Source of the DNA: Mugil cephalus
Taxonomy: Eukaryota; Chordata; Actinopteri; Mugiliformes; Mugilidae
Assembly (NCBI RefSeq): GCF_022458985.1
Contig: NC_061788.1
Span: forward strand, 2,067,826-2,131,825
Direction of reading: 5' to 3'
Length of the DNA: 64,000 nt
Below, in pieces: positions 27,915 through 39,891 of this stretch. The position numbers and the translations under genes were made by a program. The first letter of the stretch is position 1. Every line of letters starts with the position of its first letter. A model generated the notes under the pieces. The model had not been told where the DNA came from. It saw nothing but the letters and a program-made list of their open reading frames with translations, and ran no database searches.

Positions 27915-30900
27915 TCACTGCAGCCTCCTGTCGCCTCGGCTCAGTGGACTCGGTCCGTCCCCGGGAGGAACCACCTCCACGTTGTAGCTCACCTTCTTGG
28001 ACTGAAGGATGCTGTAGCTGTTATCAAAACACACAACGTCTGCAAGAGACACAGGACGCAGTTAATACCTGCTAACAGCAGCTAACAGCAGCTAAAATAA
28101 TCCAGTAACATCAGCTAATGCCAGCTAACATCAGCTAACAGGAGTTAATACCAGTTAATACCTACTAATAGCAAGACAAGTTGTGCTAACAACAGCTAAA
28201 ACAAGCCAGTTAACATCTGTTAACATCAGCTAATACCAGTTAACATAGGCTAACAGCAGTTAGCATCAGCTAATAGCAGCTGGCAGCAGCTTACCAGCTA
28301 ACATCAGGTAAAAGCAGCTAACAGCTAACAACAACTAACAATAACAATAAGCCAGTTAACATCAGTTAACAGTGGCTAACACCAGAATACCAGCTAACTT
28401 CAGCTAACAGAAGTTAACCGCTGTTAACATCAGCCAATACCAGCTAACACTGGCTAACAGTAGTAATAATAGCTAAAACCAGCTAACATCAGTCACTTAA
28501 CATCAGCTAACAGTATCTAAAACCAGCTAACACCAATCAGTTAACATCAGCTAAGAGCAGCTGAACCAGCTAATACCAGATAACAGCAGCTAACATCAGT
28601 TAACTTTAGCTAACATCATTTAAAACCAGTTAGTTAACAGCAGTTAATATAAGTTAAGAGCTGCTAACATTAGCTAACAGATGCTAACAGTAGCTAGCCT
28701 CCTGTTTTCTGTGCACACTATGGTAATCGTGCTAAGCTAGGCTAGGCATTGTTTAGGGAAATAAGGACTAAACTAATCTACTCACAGACTCCCGGCTCAG
28801 AGCAGGTGAGGCCTCCATCCTCGGGGACCAGGTGAGCGTTGTAGCGTTCGCTGGGAAGAACTGGTAGCATCTCGTTCACCTTCTGAACGGTGCCCTCTTT
28901 GGTTCGCCGGTACACCCCAAACCCGATGTCAGCGCCATCACTGGCAAACTGCCACCTGGGAAATAACGATAGCAGAGTTCATACTGGAAAAACTTTAAGT
29001 ATTAAACGTATTTTTGTTTGTTTGACTTTTTGATGTTGATCAGCTAATGTCAAAGGGCCTAAAAATGTGGAGTCTCCTACAAAGATCTGTTAACCAATCA
29101 GATGGTTTTGGGGAGGAACTTAATGTGGTGACACATGAACGCGAACTTCGCATTAACTTTGTAAGAACCTAACAAGAATTTCACGTGAACTTAGCACAAA
29201 TTTAGCATGAACTTAGCATGAATCTAGCACGAACCAAGCATGAACTTAGCATGAACCTAGCGTGAACTTAGCTCAAATTTAGCATGCACTTAGCATGAAC
29301 CTAACACGACCTGAGCATAAACCTAGCATGAACTTAGCATGAACCTAGCGTGAACTTAGCCCAAACTTAGCATGAGCCTAACACGACCTTTGCATAAACC
29401 TTGCACGAACTTAGCACAAATGTAGCATGAACTTAGCACAAATGTAGCATGAACTTAACATGAATTTAGCATGAACCTCATATGAACTGATATATTTCTT
29501 GGGTTTGTTTTAGGAGACGTAGACTTTGTGAAGAACCAGAAATTGAACCAGATAAAAACCAGAACTCGCTCCCTCGTACCTCAGGACGCTGTTAGCTTCA
29601 GGAACGTCGTACTCCAGCTGGAAATTCGAGCCGCGACTGATGGTCACGCTTTGGTCGTACTGAACCTTCACTGAGTCCTGAACATAGTACGACTTGGGGA
29701 CCGTGCCACCGTACTTTATCTGCAAAGACAAGCAGGAAAAAAAAAAAACCATCACGTGTGTCGTGGCCTCTGATGGAAGCGGCCCCGGTGGGTTTGTTCG
29801 GTTCTCACCATGGTTCTGCAGCGAGGGTCTCCATCAGGGTCCGTCAGGGTTCCTCCGTACACCACAGGGAGCTGCTCCGGATCGATGTGCTGACGCAGAA
29901 CCTCCTGCCAGTTACCTGGAAACACAAAACATGTGATTCATACAATAATGAGAACAGAAAAACCTCCTGGTGGAGGAGGCGGTAACCATGGCAACCTCTA
30001 CTAATCATCTACTAGCAAATAAACATCAGGTTGAGGAGTTTGAACCAAAGCTGGAATCAGTGAGAACGTTGGAGACGTCTTGGTTCTTCATTCAGGACGT
30101 GAGGAGGACGTGGAGGAGGAGATAATCCTTCCTTTTCCTCATCATCCCTCTTTCTCCTTCTCATTCTTCTTCTCCTCTTCTTACTCCTTGTCTTCCTGTT
30201 TATTTTTCTTCTTCCATCCTCTATTTATTCTCCTCTTTCTTCACCTTCTCCTCCTTTTTCTTCTTCTTCACCTTATTCTTCTTCTCCTCTTTCCTCCTCC
30301 TCATACTTCCTCCTCTTAATTCTTCTCCTCCTTCTTCCTGTGCTCCTACTTCATCTTCTCCTCCTCCTCCTGCTTCTGTATCTGGAGGAGCTACTATTAG
30401 CTTGGAGACTAAGAAGCTAAGACGAGTCTTAGTCATCTTTTCCTCCTTCCTCCTCCTCATACTTCTTCCTCTTCTTTTGTCTCCTCCTTCTTCTTCTCCT
30501 CCTCCTCGTCCTTCTTCTTCTCCTCCTCCTCAGATCATTGTATTCAGTCTCCATGGAAACAGTTCCCTGATCAGGTCGGAGGTCGTGACGTCACCGTCAG
30601 CCTCGGCTCCGCCTCGTTGTTAGCATACGTTAGCATTGCTAACCGGTCTCACCTCCTAAGACCATGATCTTGCGCCGCGTCTCCTCACACAGGAAGTGTT
30701 TGATGAGGTTGTACGCCATGGGAAACATCTTAGGAGCTGGAAGACAGAAAACCATCAGGAAACCATCAATGAACCATCAATAAACCATAAGAAAAACATC
30801 AGAAAAACATCAGGAAAACATCAGAAAAACCTCATGAAAACATCAGGAAAACATCAGGGTCACGAGGACGAGAGGTCGCGCTGAAATACCTTTGATGAGG

Positions 30901-33900
30901 AAAACTCTCTTCAGCCCCTCAGGATAGTTCTCCTCAAACATGGTCAGGATCTACAGGACCAGATACAGATGTTAGACCAGATACAGGTGTTAGACCAGAT
31001 CCAGGTGTTGGACCAGATACAGATATTAGACCAGATCCAGATATTAGACCAGATCCAGGTGTTAGACCAGATACAGATATTAGACCAGATCCAGGTGTTA
31101 GACCAGATCCAGATATTAGACCAGATCCAGGTGTTAGACCAGATACAGACGTTAAACCAGATCCAGATATTAGACCAGATCCAGGTGTTAGACCAGATAC
31201 AGATATTAGACCAGATCCAGATATTAGACCAGATACAGATGTTAGACCAGATCCAGATATTAGACCACATCCAGGTGTTAAACCAGTTCCAGATATTAGA
31301 CCAGATCCAGATATTAGACCAGATCCAGGTGTTAGACCAGATCCAGATATTAGACCAGATCCAGGTGTTCGACCAGATGTTGACTCACCTCTCCATAGGT
31401 CTCAATAGCAGGTTTCCAGATGTGCTTCAGTCCGAGTCCTTCACAGTCGTAGATCAGAGTGATGGCTTCAATGTTCTTCCCCAACTAAGGGAGAGAGGAG
31501 GAGGACATATTAGAGGAGGAGGAAGAAGGAGGAAGAAGGAGGAGGAGGAGGAGGGTATCTCCTGACCTTCTCCGTCTGCCTCCTACATTCCCGGTGCAGT
31601 GTCTCCGTGTGTCTGATCTTGGTTTTCATGAAGTCCTGTTTGGAGGCGGAGAGCAGGAGACCTTTAGGATCCAGAGGACCAATCACGTCGTACCAGATCG
31701 GACTTCCCTCTCGGTCGTAACCGCACATCCCTCCAGAGACGTACTTCTCAATCACCTGAAGAAGAAGAAGAAGAAGAAGAAGAAGAAGAAGAAGAAGAAG
31801 AAGAAGAAGAAGAAGAGTGAGCCCATCATGAAGCCTCAGACTGTGAAACGCTGCAGACGTGTGAAACAGGACGTTACCTCTGGAGGTTTCCAGTCAGAGA
31901 TGATTGAATCTACTTTCATCTGCTTCCTGAACTCCACATGCTGCATTGAAGAGGAGGAGGAAATCAAAGCATCATAAAGTCTGTGTTTAGTAAAGTAATA
32001 ATGTAGGTGGAAGAAGAAGAAGTAATGGTTGTGAATGGAGGAGCTCACCTTTCTGATCATGACCTCAGCTTTCTGAACATTGAAGCTACGAGCTGGGAAC
32101 AGGAAAAAGGAAATTATGTTAGATCACTTTTAAAGTCTGGACCAAAATGTTGCACTTGAACGCACCACAAAGACAACGACCAGCTGATATAAATATTCTA
32201 CACCTGAGAGGAAATAACTGTTTATACCAGCAGGAGGCAGGAGTCTGGAGGAGCGACTATTAGCTGTGATGCTAGGAAGCTATACAGATATATAAGTTGT
32301 TTTTCCTCTTCCATTTTCTTCAAGTTAATTCGTTGATATGTACATTGAAGAGGTTTGTATTAAACCACCTCTGGTCTCGTGGAGTTTAACCTTCCAGCTC
32401 ATTTCATAATGTTTGTGGTCAATACAAATATTGAGCTCCAGCCTCAGAGTGAGTCTCAGCCTGAACTATGGACCATCAAACAGACACATCGACCGTCTCA
32501 CACCAGAGGACGTGGATTTACAACAAACAACTCAAATGTTTTTCAGAGGTTCTGCATATTTCTTGTTCGCCTCCAGGACAAATCAGGACCATTAACCTGC
32601 TGCTGCAGCGCCCCCTGTTGTGTGGAGCTCTGCGTCTACAGTTTGTTTACATGAGATACAAGTTGCTCTTTAATCCAAAAACTCAAGTCCAGATAAGATT
32701 CAGAACTAATAAGTTAAATGAGAAGTTAGGAAGTTTTATCATTTTTATTTTGGGAGATTTTAAATCACAAGTTAAATAAAAATTAAATAAAAATGTATAT
32801 TTGTTGTCTTAGAACTACAGTCGCGAGGCCATCTGACCCATGTTCATTATGCTAAGCTAAAGCTGATAGTCTTTACGCTACACTAAGCTAAGGCTAACAG
32901 TTGCAGTGTGTATGCTAAGTTAAACCAGCAGACTTTGTCCTACACTAAGTTAAGGCTACTGATTTAGATTCTTTATGCTAAGCTAAAACTAACAGCATGC
33001 CGTCTTCATGCAGTCTGAGCAAAAACTAGTAGTTTCCAGTTTTTATGCTAAGCTAAAACTAGCAGTATTTATGCTTCACTAAGTTAAGGCTACCCGTTTG
33101 GAGATGTTGTGCTAAGTTAAATCTACCAGTTTGGAGTCGTTTTGCTAAAACCAGCAGTCTTTATGCTAATCTTAACTAGCAGTTTGTAGTTTTTATGCTA
33201 AGTTAAAGCTATCAATTTTCAGTCCTTGTCCTAGGCTAAACTAGCAGTTTGCAGTCTTTATGCCAAGCTATAACTAGCGGTTTGCAGTCTTTATGCTAAG
33301 CTATAACTAGCAGTTTGTAGTCTTTATGCTAAAGTAAAACTAGCAGTTTGCAGTCTTAATTACCAGTTACGCTAAGCTAAGCTAAGCTAAGCTAAACTAA
33401 GCCCAGCAGTGACCACTATTTATGTTAGTAAGTTTTTATGTTATGTATGTAAGTTTTTAGCTACAGTATCATTCTTTACTGACATGACTTTAGTTTTATG
33501 GCACTTTACTTCTTAAGTAATAAAAATACTACACTTATGTAACAGAGTTATAAAATGAAACATAGATAAGATAAGATTTAACATCAATAACATTTAAAAT
33601 GCTTTTTTTAGCCGAATACTTTGCTTTATTTCGTCCCGGGTTAAATCAGCGCCTCCTCACACAGTTTGGTTTAGACAGAGTTTAGTTTCCAGTTTGTTTT
33701 CAGGGGTCACGTCGGAGTCAAATGTTTGTGACAGCCGTCGATACCGAGGCCTCTGAGCTCTCAGGTATTTCCACCTCTGAAACTGGATGTCGCGCTGAGA
33801 ACAGGTTTGTTCATCGCCTCAAACCTTCAAAAAACCTTCAAAAAACCTTGAAACGAGAGCGAGCGTTGAGCCTCAGGCGTCGGCTGCGGCGCTTAGCGAC

Positions 33901-36473
33901 GCTCCAGAGAAAGTTCACGTCTCATCAGGACGACGACGACGAGGTTAAAAATACTCCAGTCCGTTCAAAAACAAGCACTATCAGCGAAAACCTGCTCCAA
34001 GGACCAAAGTCAAAGCTCTGACTCCCCAGTAAAATCTACTTTATGTACTTTATGTACTTTATTACATTATTTACATATTTGTTTTCTGAGGATGTTCATA
34101 TTTAAATGCCTGTGTATTATGTGTGTTTCTTTTAAGTTGAGTTTCTGCAGAGTTTCTTTATGTTCTCGTAATCACATGAAATCAAACTGTGTATATATAC
34201 ACAGTTTATATATATATAAATAAATTGGTTTCCAATATAAGGATCGGACCCTTTAAAGGGTCACAACATAAATCCAAGCAATAGTTTTAGTAATCTGTCA
34301 AATCAAAACAAAAATTTATTCTAATATTTTAATTAATTTATTTACATCTTGTAAATGTCAATAACCTGTAATAACACATCATAGTTTAAAGTTTTTATTC
34401 AAAAGTAATAAATATTTTCTGGTTTTAGCTTCAGAAATATGTCGATCCTATAATGTGAACATTTTTTTAACTGTTGGTTGAAGAAAAACAGACATTTAAG
34501 GACAAAACACTGAAATGTTGATGTTTTTATAATTTAATTCATTTAAATAAAACTTCAAGCAAGCATGAGCATTTATAAATGTTTTAAGCACAATGTGTTT
34601 AAACTGCTTTATTAGAAGAATTTTATGTAAAGGAGAGTAAAATAAAACATTACGGTTAAGGAACTTTAATTCGAGAGCAAAACAAAGAGATGAAATTATT
34701 TGGGGAAACTGATTTAAAATGTGTTAAATTAATGAAAGAAAGTGAGTAAAACTGGTTCAGTTTGTTGATTTATTATAGTTGGATTAGATTTTTTTTTTTT
34801 TAACTCTGAAACTCAACTAAAGCTTCTAAATTAATGTAGAACAATAAAAAGTGTGTTTAAGGTTTTTTAAAGTGCTCAGAAACATAAAAACAGGAGTTTG
34901 TTTGTTGGAGCCTCTGGTTGTTTTATTCTCTAATGATTCAGTTTGTAAGTTTGTTCTTTCTTTTTGTGTGAGAATTAACCTCCTTGAATCCTTGAATGAA
35001 AATGCTAACTAGCCTCAGTCCGGCCGGGTTTTGCCGTGACTCTCACCTCGAAGCCAGCGGAGGAGGTAGTGGTCGTGCTGAGCCGGCAAACTGGGGAGGA
35101 CGTCCTGGATCCTCCCCCGAAACTGGAGCCCAAGGAACCGGAGACAAAACAAAACCAAGTTTACTGTCGTTAGGGATAAATGTGTTTTGTTACTGAGAGT
35201 TTGACCAGACTGACGCTGGTCATGCTAAGCTAAAACCAACATGTTGCAGCCTTTATCCCAAACTAACCTAAAACTAGCAGATTTCTTACTTTATGCTACG
35301 CTAAAACTATTTGTTTTAGTCTTTATCATTAGCTACAGCTAGCAGATTGCAGCCTTTATGCTAAGTTAAGCTAAAGCCAGCAGTTTGCAGTCTGAATCAA
35401 AAACTAAACTAGGACCAACAGATTGCAGCCTTTATGCTAAGTTAAGATACAACTATTGATTACATTATGCTATGCTAAACTATACCTTTGCTTACATTAT
35501 GCTAAGCTAAAACTATAAGTTTGTTTACATTATGCTAAGTTAAACCTAGCAGTTGGAAACCATTATGCCACGTTAAGCTGCAACTAGCAGTTTCTTACAA
35601 TATGCTATGCTAAAACTAGCAGTTTGCTTACATTTTGCTAAAACTAGAATTGTATTAACTTTATGCTAAGTACCAATAAAACTAGCAGATTACAGCCTTT
35701 ATGCAAAGTTAAGCTACAACCAGGAGTTTGTTTACATTATGCTATGCTAAAACTACCAGTTAGCTTACATTATGCTATGCTAAAACTGTTATTTTATTAA
35801 CTACCATCTGTAAGCTATGTAACAATTAGCATTTTGCAGACTTTATGCTATTCCAAAACTATGAGTTTTTAGTCTGTATTCTAGTCTAGTATTGGTAGTA
35901 TCCGCTAAGGCTAACTGTTTACAGCCCAAATGCTAAGCTAAGCTAACAGTCTTTATCACAACTTTCATTTCTATGGAACTTTTCTCTAGTAATAAAACTA
36001 ATACGATTAAACAGTAAAAATATAAATTAAAAGATGAATGAAAGCAGCTAAAACTGTTTAAAGATTCAACTTTGGTCAAACTACACAACTTCAGTTCATT
36101 CATAATAATTAAATAACACAACAATGATTGTGTGAAAATGTCCAAAAGTAATGTTTATCTGTCTAATGTTTATCTTTGAGGGAAGAAGAACTTAAAACCA
36201 ATGAAAGATTTTTTTTAATGCAAAATCACAAGCTAGTGATCCATGTAACTAATAAAATAAAAGTATTTGAGGCTGTGAACTGAAACCAGAGCAGTGAATG
36301 TCAACACCTGCACCTGCACCTGCACCTGCAGCCTCCACAGGATCTAATGATATAATAACATGAACACAACGGACGCTCTCATGGCGACGACAGCAAACAC
36401 AGCCTCAGGATTTTCTTACCTCGGCTAAGATTTCCGCCTGTTTGGGGCTCAGGTCTCCGACTCGGCCGCTCAT
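27915..36473 (-). CDS. sec14l2: SEC14-like protein 2/3 (CRAL-TRIO and GOLD domains), complete
   Basis: This is a cytosolic lipid/tocopherol-binding protein of the SEC14L2/3/4 group. Twelve exons: 36473-36420, 35122-35047, 32092-32049, 31940-31878, 31755-31567, 31484-31389, 30950-30890, 30736-30653, 29915-29809, 29719-29580, 28955-28786, 28039-27915; 1209 nt, 402 residues (human SEC14L2 has 403). It starts [18 protein letters not shown]. The CRAL-TRIO-N region includes [18 protein letters not shown]. The CRAL-TRIO lipid pocket spans about 76-249 ([39 protein letters not shown]). The GOLD domain spans about 275-383 ([42 protein letters not shown]). Words such as [14 protein letters not shown] and KAPKMFP are closest to SEC14L2. 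Fish nomenclature of this group is unsettled, so sec14l3 or another paralogue name is possible. The C-terminal tail after VEVVPPGD differs from mammals. Confidence 0.92.
28060..28740. repeat. Degenerate CAGCTAACA repeat filling SEC14-like intron 11
   Basis: Nearly the whole 746-bp intron between exons 11 and 12 is built from CAGCTAACATCAGCTAACAG variants. The period is irregular, mostly 9-20 bp. Confidence 0.8.
29140..29490. repeat. TTAGCATGAACTTAGCACAA tandem repeat in SEC14-like intron 10
   Basis: About 350 bp of 12-14-bp units (GAACTTAGCAT, GAACCTAGCAT, AAATTTAGCAT), repeated some 25 times with substitutions. It takes up more than half of the 624-bp intron. Confidence 0.85.
29916..30652. 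other. SEC14-like intron 8, pyrimidine-rich
   Basis: The part 30120-30540 is a TCC/TTC-rich low-complexity tract on the plus strand (purine-rich in the transcript). It is interrupted at 30385-30430 by a copy of the GGAGGAGCTACTATTAGC dispersed repeat. Another TGACGTCA lies near 30586. Open frames here are compositional artefacts. Confidence 0.7.
30957..31380. repeat. 18-bp minisatellite (GATCCAGATATTAGACCA)
   Basis: About 23 units of 18 bp make up almost all of the 438-bp intron between SEC14-like exons 6 and 7. Units alternate between ATATT and GTGTT types, giving a partial 36-bp higher order. Because 18 is a multiple of three, long LDQIQV-type and IWIWSN-type open frames appear on the two strands; they are not genes. 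Confidence 0.97.
31758..31816. repeat. (GAA)n microsatellite at the exon-5 acceptor
   Basis: About 59 bp of GAAGAAGAA directly abuts SEC14-like exon 5. In the transcript it reads (CTT)n ending CTTCAG|GTG, so it serves as the polypyrimidine tract of a 122-bp intron. Confidence 0.92.
32093..35046. other. SEC14-like intron 2
   Basis: A 3-kb intron with a dispersed-repeat copy containing ACCAGCAGGAGGCAGGAG (32195-32285), a GCTAAGCTAAAACTAGCAG repeat (32850-33400), and an ATAAATATTTTCTGGTTTTA repeat segment (34370-34460) that recurs upstream of exon 1. The 99-residue open frame at 33722-34021 has no recognisable homology and I do not call it. Confidence 0.55.
32850..33400. repeat. TTTATGCTAAGCTAAAACTAGCAGTTTGCAGTC-type repeat
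   Basis: About 15 diverged units of roughly 30-40 bp. The same family appears at 35220-35950 in the next intron. Confidence 0.75.
35220..35950. repeat. Second GCTAAGCTAAAACTA repeat block (SEC14-like intron 1)
   Basis: About 730 bp of diverged units built on CATTATGCTAAGCTAAAACT and CAGTTTGCTTACATTATGCT. A short perfect (CACCTG)n run follows at 36307-36330. Confidence 0.75.
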
Positions 36474-36729
36474 GTCTGAGGTTTGACACAAACTGTGAAT
36501 GAGCAGCGACGCGGAGGGAAGAGAAACGAGGCAGAAACACCAACACCACGCCTACCTGGAGCTGAGAGGAGGGGGAGGTGGACTTTCATCCGGCAGCTCA
36601 GAGTAAACCTGGAAAAAGTCAATCAACAAGTCACCGACTGATTAATGCGGCTCCTCTCAAACTCCACAAAGTTTTACTCTAAATGTCTAAATACTGCACT
36701 ACAGAACAGGAACATTTGATTTATTTATG

Positions 36730-37400
36730 TCTTATAATAAGATCAATTTATTTTATTAATCCTTAAAATAAAAACATTTATACACTGGGCTCTAATATTT
36801 CATATATATTTATTTATATAAATTTCCTCCTAGGGATCAATAATCTATAATAACATGTCATAGTTTTAATTCAAAAGAAATAAATATTTTCTGGTTTTGG
36901 CTACAGAAATGGGACGATTCAATTTATTTATTATAAGATTTTTCTTTTATTAATTCGTCAAATAAAAGCAAATATTTTAAGACGTCACACTGGGCTCTAA
37001 TATTTTGATATTTTAATTAATCTAAATGTATCTTGTAAATGTACAATCAATAACCTGTAATTACACATAATAACACGTCATAGTTTCCAGTTTTTTAGTT
37101 TGTTTTTCTGGTTTCAGGTTCAGATTCAAATAAAAGACGTTAGATGCACGATAATGTTTCATTTTTTATTCAAAAGTAATAAATATTTTCTAGTTTCAGG
37201 CTCAGAAACGTGAAGATTTGATTAATTTACTCATTATAAAATTTTTCTTTTAATTTATTTTGTAATTTGTCAAATAAAATCAGACATTTAAAGACAAAAA
37301 AATGAACTTTTAACATTTTAAAAATTTAATTAATTTAAGATTTTTGTCAAATTGTGACACTGGACTTGAATATTTTACTTAATTATACTTAACAACTAAG
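36730..37400. repeat. Dispersed AATAAATATTTTCTGGTTTT repeat, two or more copies
   Basis: TTCAAAAGAAATAAATATTT near 36870 and TTCAAAAGTAATAAATATTT near 37170 begin related segments, which continue with a CAGAAAYRTG-like core. A third copy is at 34370-34460 in intron 2. They bracket SEC14-like exons 1 and 2. Confidence 0.6.
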
Positions 37401-38239
37401 ACTAAGCAATTAATTAAAAGATAAAATAAACTGCAAATTATTAACTGCCATAACAAATAGATTTTCTACCAGAATCAGAGTCTGGTAACATCTGGATTTC
37501 ATTCTGGTATTTTGAGCAAATACAACACTAAAAAAACAATGATTAAGCCCCGCCCCCGAATGATCTGATTGGTCCAAAGTTCTCAACAGAGCGACTCCAG
37601 ACCAGACTTTCTGCTGGGATGTTGATTTGTTTTCAGGCTGGAGCAGAACAACAACGAAACAAGACAAATAAATAAGTGGGGAAGACGCGTTTTTAAAATT
37701 TTCCCATAAAAGTAATTTTATTCTTTAAATACAGAAGCTGTTCAGGAACCGGTTCAGAGCCCGAGACCGTGGGGGAGTCACCAAAATAAAGCTGGTGTTA
37801 TGAATAAATAGATGATTTCACAAGAAAATCCAAAAACAATCAGAAAGAGTTTCTCATTTTGACAAAGTGGAACAACGTCATCATCATCATCATCATCTAA
37901 TAATAATAATAACAATAATAATAATCCAGCTCCCAAAATATAAAGTAAAGGATTCAGAGAACTGGCTCAAGCTCGTCTGGTTCCAGGATACAAAGTTCAG
38001 CCGTCAGAAGAAAAAAAAAAAGAAAAACGTGGACTTTGTGGAGATCAATACTCTCAAAAGACAAATCAGAGAATGATTAAACCGACGGGCGACGCAGAGA
38101 AAGTCTTCACTGGTTAATCATTGAAGAGTTCAGTCACATTTTATGAGCCCAGGGATTAAATCTACAAAGACACCGTCAGAATTTAAGATTAGACGCAATT
38201 TATCCTGTTTGATCCGACGTGTGAACGGATTCAGATTCC

Positions 38240-39110
38240 AGAGGGAGGAGGTCGGGGCGGATGGCGGGCGTACGAAACGCCAGGAAGTGGCGTTTGGTTT
38301 CAGTTTGTGTAAATTAAAACAACATCATTTCCCAAACACAGGCAGTCAGAGTCTAAACAGAACAACAACGTGGATTTAAGGCGACAAAAAGAGGAAGAAA
38401 CAAGAAGTTTCAAAGCTTTGTAGTTTTGTGTCAAGAAAAATAAAATAAAACTTTAAAAAGATGACAACGAATCTCCAAGAAATTAGAGTCATAACGACGG
38501 ATCAGTTTGTTTTGTTTTGTTTGTTTCGTAGTCGGTAGGAGGAGGCTGGGGTGGATGGTGGGGTGTAGAAAACACTCCTCTCAGTTTGAGTATAAGTTTT
38601 TAAACGGAAATCGATCCCAAGTTATTTCCTGGATTAGAGCAAAAAATTTCAGCCTCAACCAAGAAAAAGGGTTTGACACAGAGACATTTTAGTTTCGTTA
38701 CGATGGAATCAATGACTTGTGTTGGAGTCAGTGGGAGGAGGTTGGGGCTGATGGAGGGGCCTAGAAAACACCAGACAGCAGCGTTGACATTCATACAAAT
38801 TTTGGACTTTTCTTGTTGGTGCTGTGGTTAAATTCAAAACAAGTGCAACTCTGTAACAAAGTTACGATACAGGCACATGTGAATTCATTTAGATTCCACC
38901 AGGAGGAGGTTGGGGCCGATGGTGGGCGGAGAAAATACAGATTTCAGTTTAGATTTAAATTTAATTAATATTATTAACAAGTTAAAATGGAGATTTGTGT
39001 TTTTTTGTTAATGTTTGTTGTGTCGATAAATTCAAACAAAAGTGTGATGTTGAGAGAATTAGTTGTTTTCAGTAGGAGGAGGTTGGGGTTGATGGTGGGG
39101 CACAGAAAAC
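38240..39110. repeat. Five interspersed G-rich repeat cores
   Basis: GGAGGAGGTTGGGG and close variants, followed by YYGATGGTGGGG and a GAAAACAC-like word, occur at about 38241, 38535, 38731, 38899 and 39071. Less conserved AT-rich spacers of 170-290 bp separate them. Confidence 0.7.
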
Positions 39111-39871
39111 ACTAGAGTTCAGTTTTTCTTTTAAATTAAAACAAGTTCTTTCACAAGACTCCAAAGAAGATTTTGTTTGGACATTTTGGCAGAAAAAAAA
39201 AGACATTTTCGATTAATATGTTTTTCAAACAGATAAATTCAACATCAACGTATTTGTGAAAAAGTTCAGAAAAGCAAATTTACGATATTTCTTCGTTTTA
39301 AAGATCCTCTCGGAGAACGAGCCTCTTTAACTTTTCCTTCAGAGCACATTTGTCAGTCGTGTATAAAAGTAATTTCCCGGAGAGGTCGGAGATGTGGGTC
39401 AGTGTTTACTAAACACAGCTGATGTGGGACGAACTGGTTTCACAAGGAGCTGAGAGGACGTTTTAGTTTTTAACAGAATTATTATCAGAGCGGAGGCCGA
39501 GGTCTAAACACATTCATGCCAAAGTAAAGCACATTTTAGCTCGACACATTTTCCACATTGTGACAAAACTATTTGTTTATTTATTGAATTAAGTTTTAAC
39601 GCGCTACACAAACTGACGACGTAGCCTTACTTCCTATCAAAAATATTATTCTGTATTTTATTTTATAACAATGCTTCCAAAAATAAGTCTTCAATATTTA
39701 AAACAAGCCCCTCCCCCCAAAAACAAAAGGTTTGATACAATCTGTGTTCATACAGTCCATGTTTCATACAGACTCTGCACTGAAACGCCGATAACCTCAG
39801 ATAACGGGGGTTTGCACAAAGCTTCTTCAAACGTTTCAGGCTAACCCGGTTTTAGTTTTACTGGGACGCGA

Positions 39872-39891
39872 CCCCCCCCCCCCCCCCCCCC
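39872..39891. repeat. Homopolymer C run (20 nt)
   Basis: Twenty consecutive C, that is G in the minus-strand transcript direction; an assembly-sensitive site. Confidence 0.95.

Noticed and set aside
30957-31380. CRISPR-like array
   Set aside because: Units are contiguous without unique spacers and lie in a vertebrate intron; this is a minisatellite.
30969-31565. 198-residue LDQIQV-repeat protein and a 108-residue IWIWSN-repeat protein
   Set aside because: Both are translations of the 18-bp intronic minisatellite, open only because the unit is a multiple of three.
33722-34021. 99-residue Arg/Lys-rich open frame in SEC14-like intron 2
   Set aside because: No family resemblance; it contains a short internal repeat (AAACCTTCAAAAAACCTTC) and fits chance.
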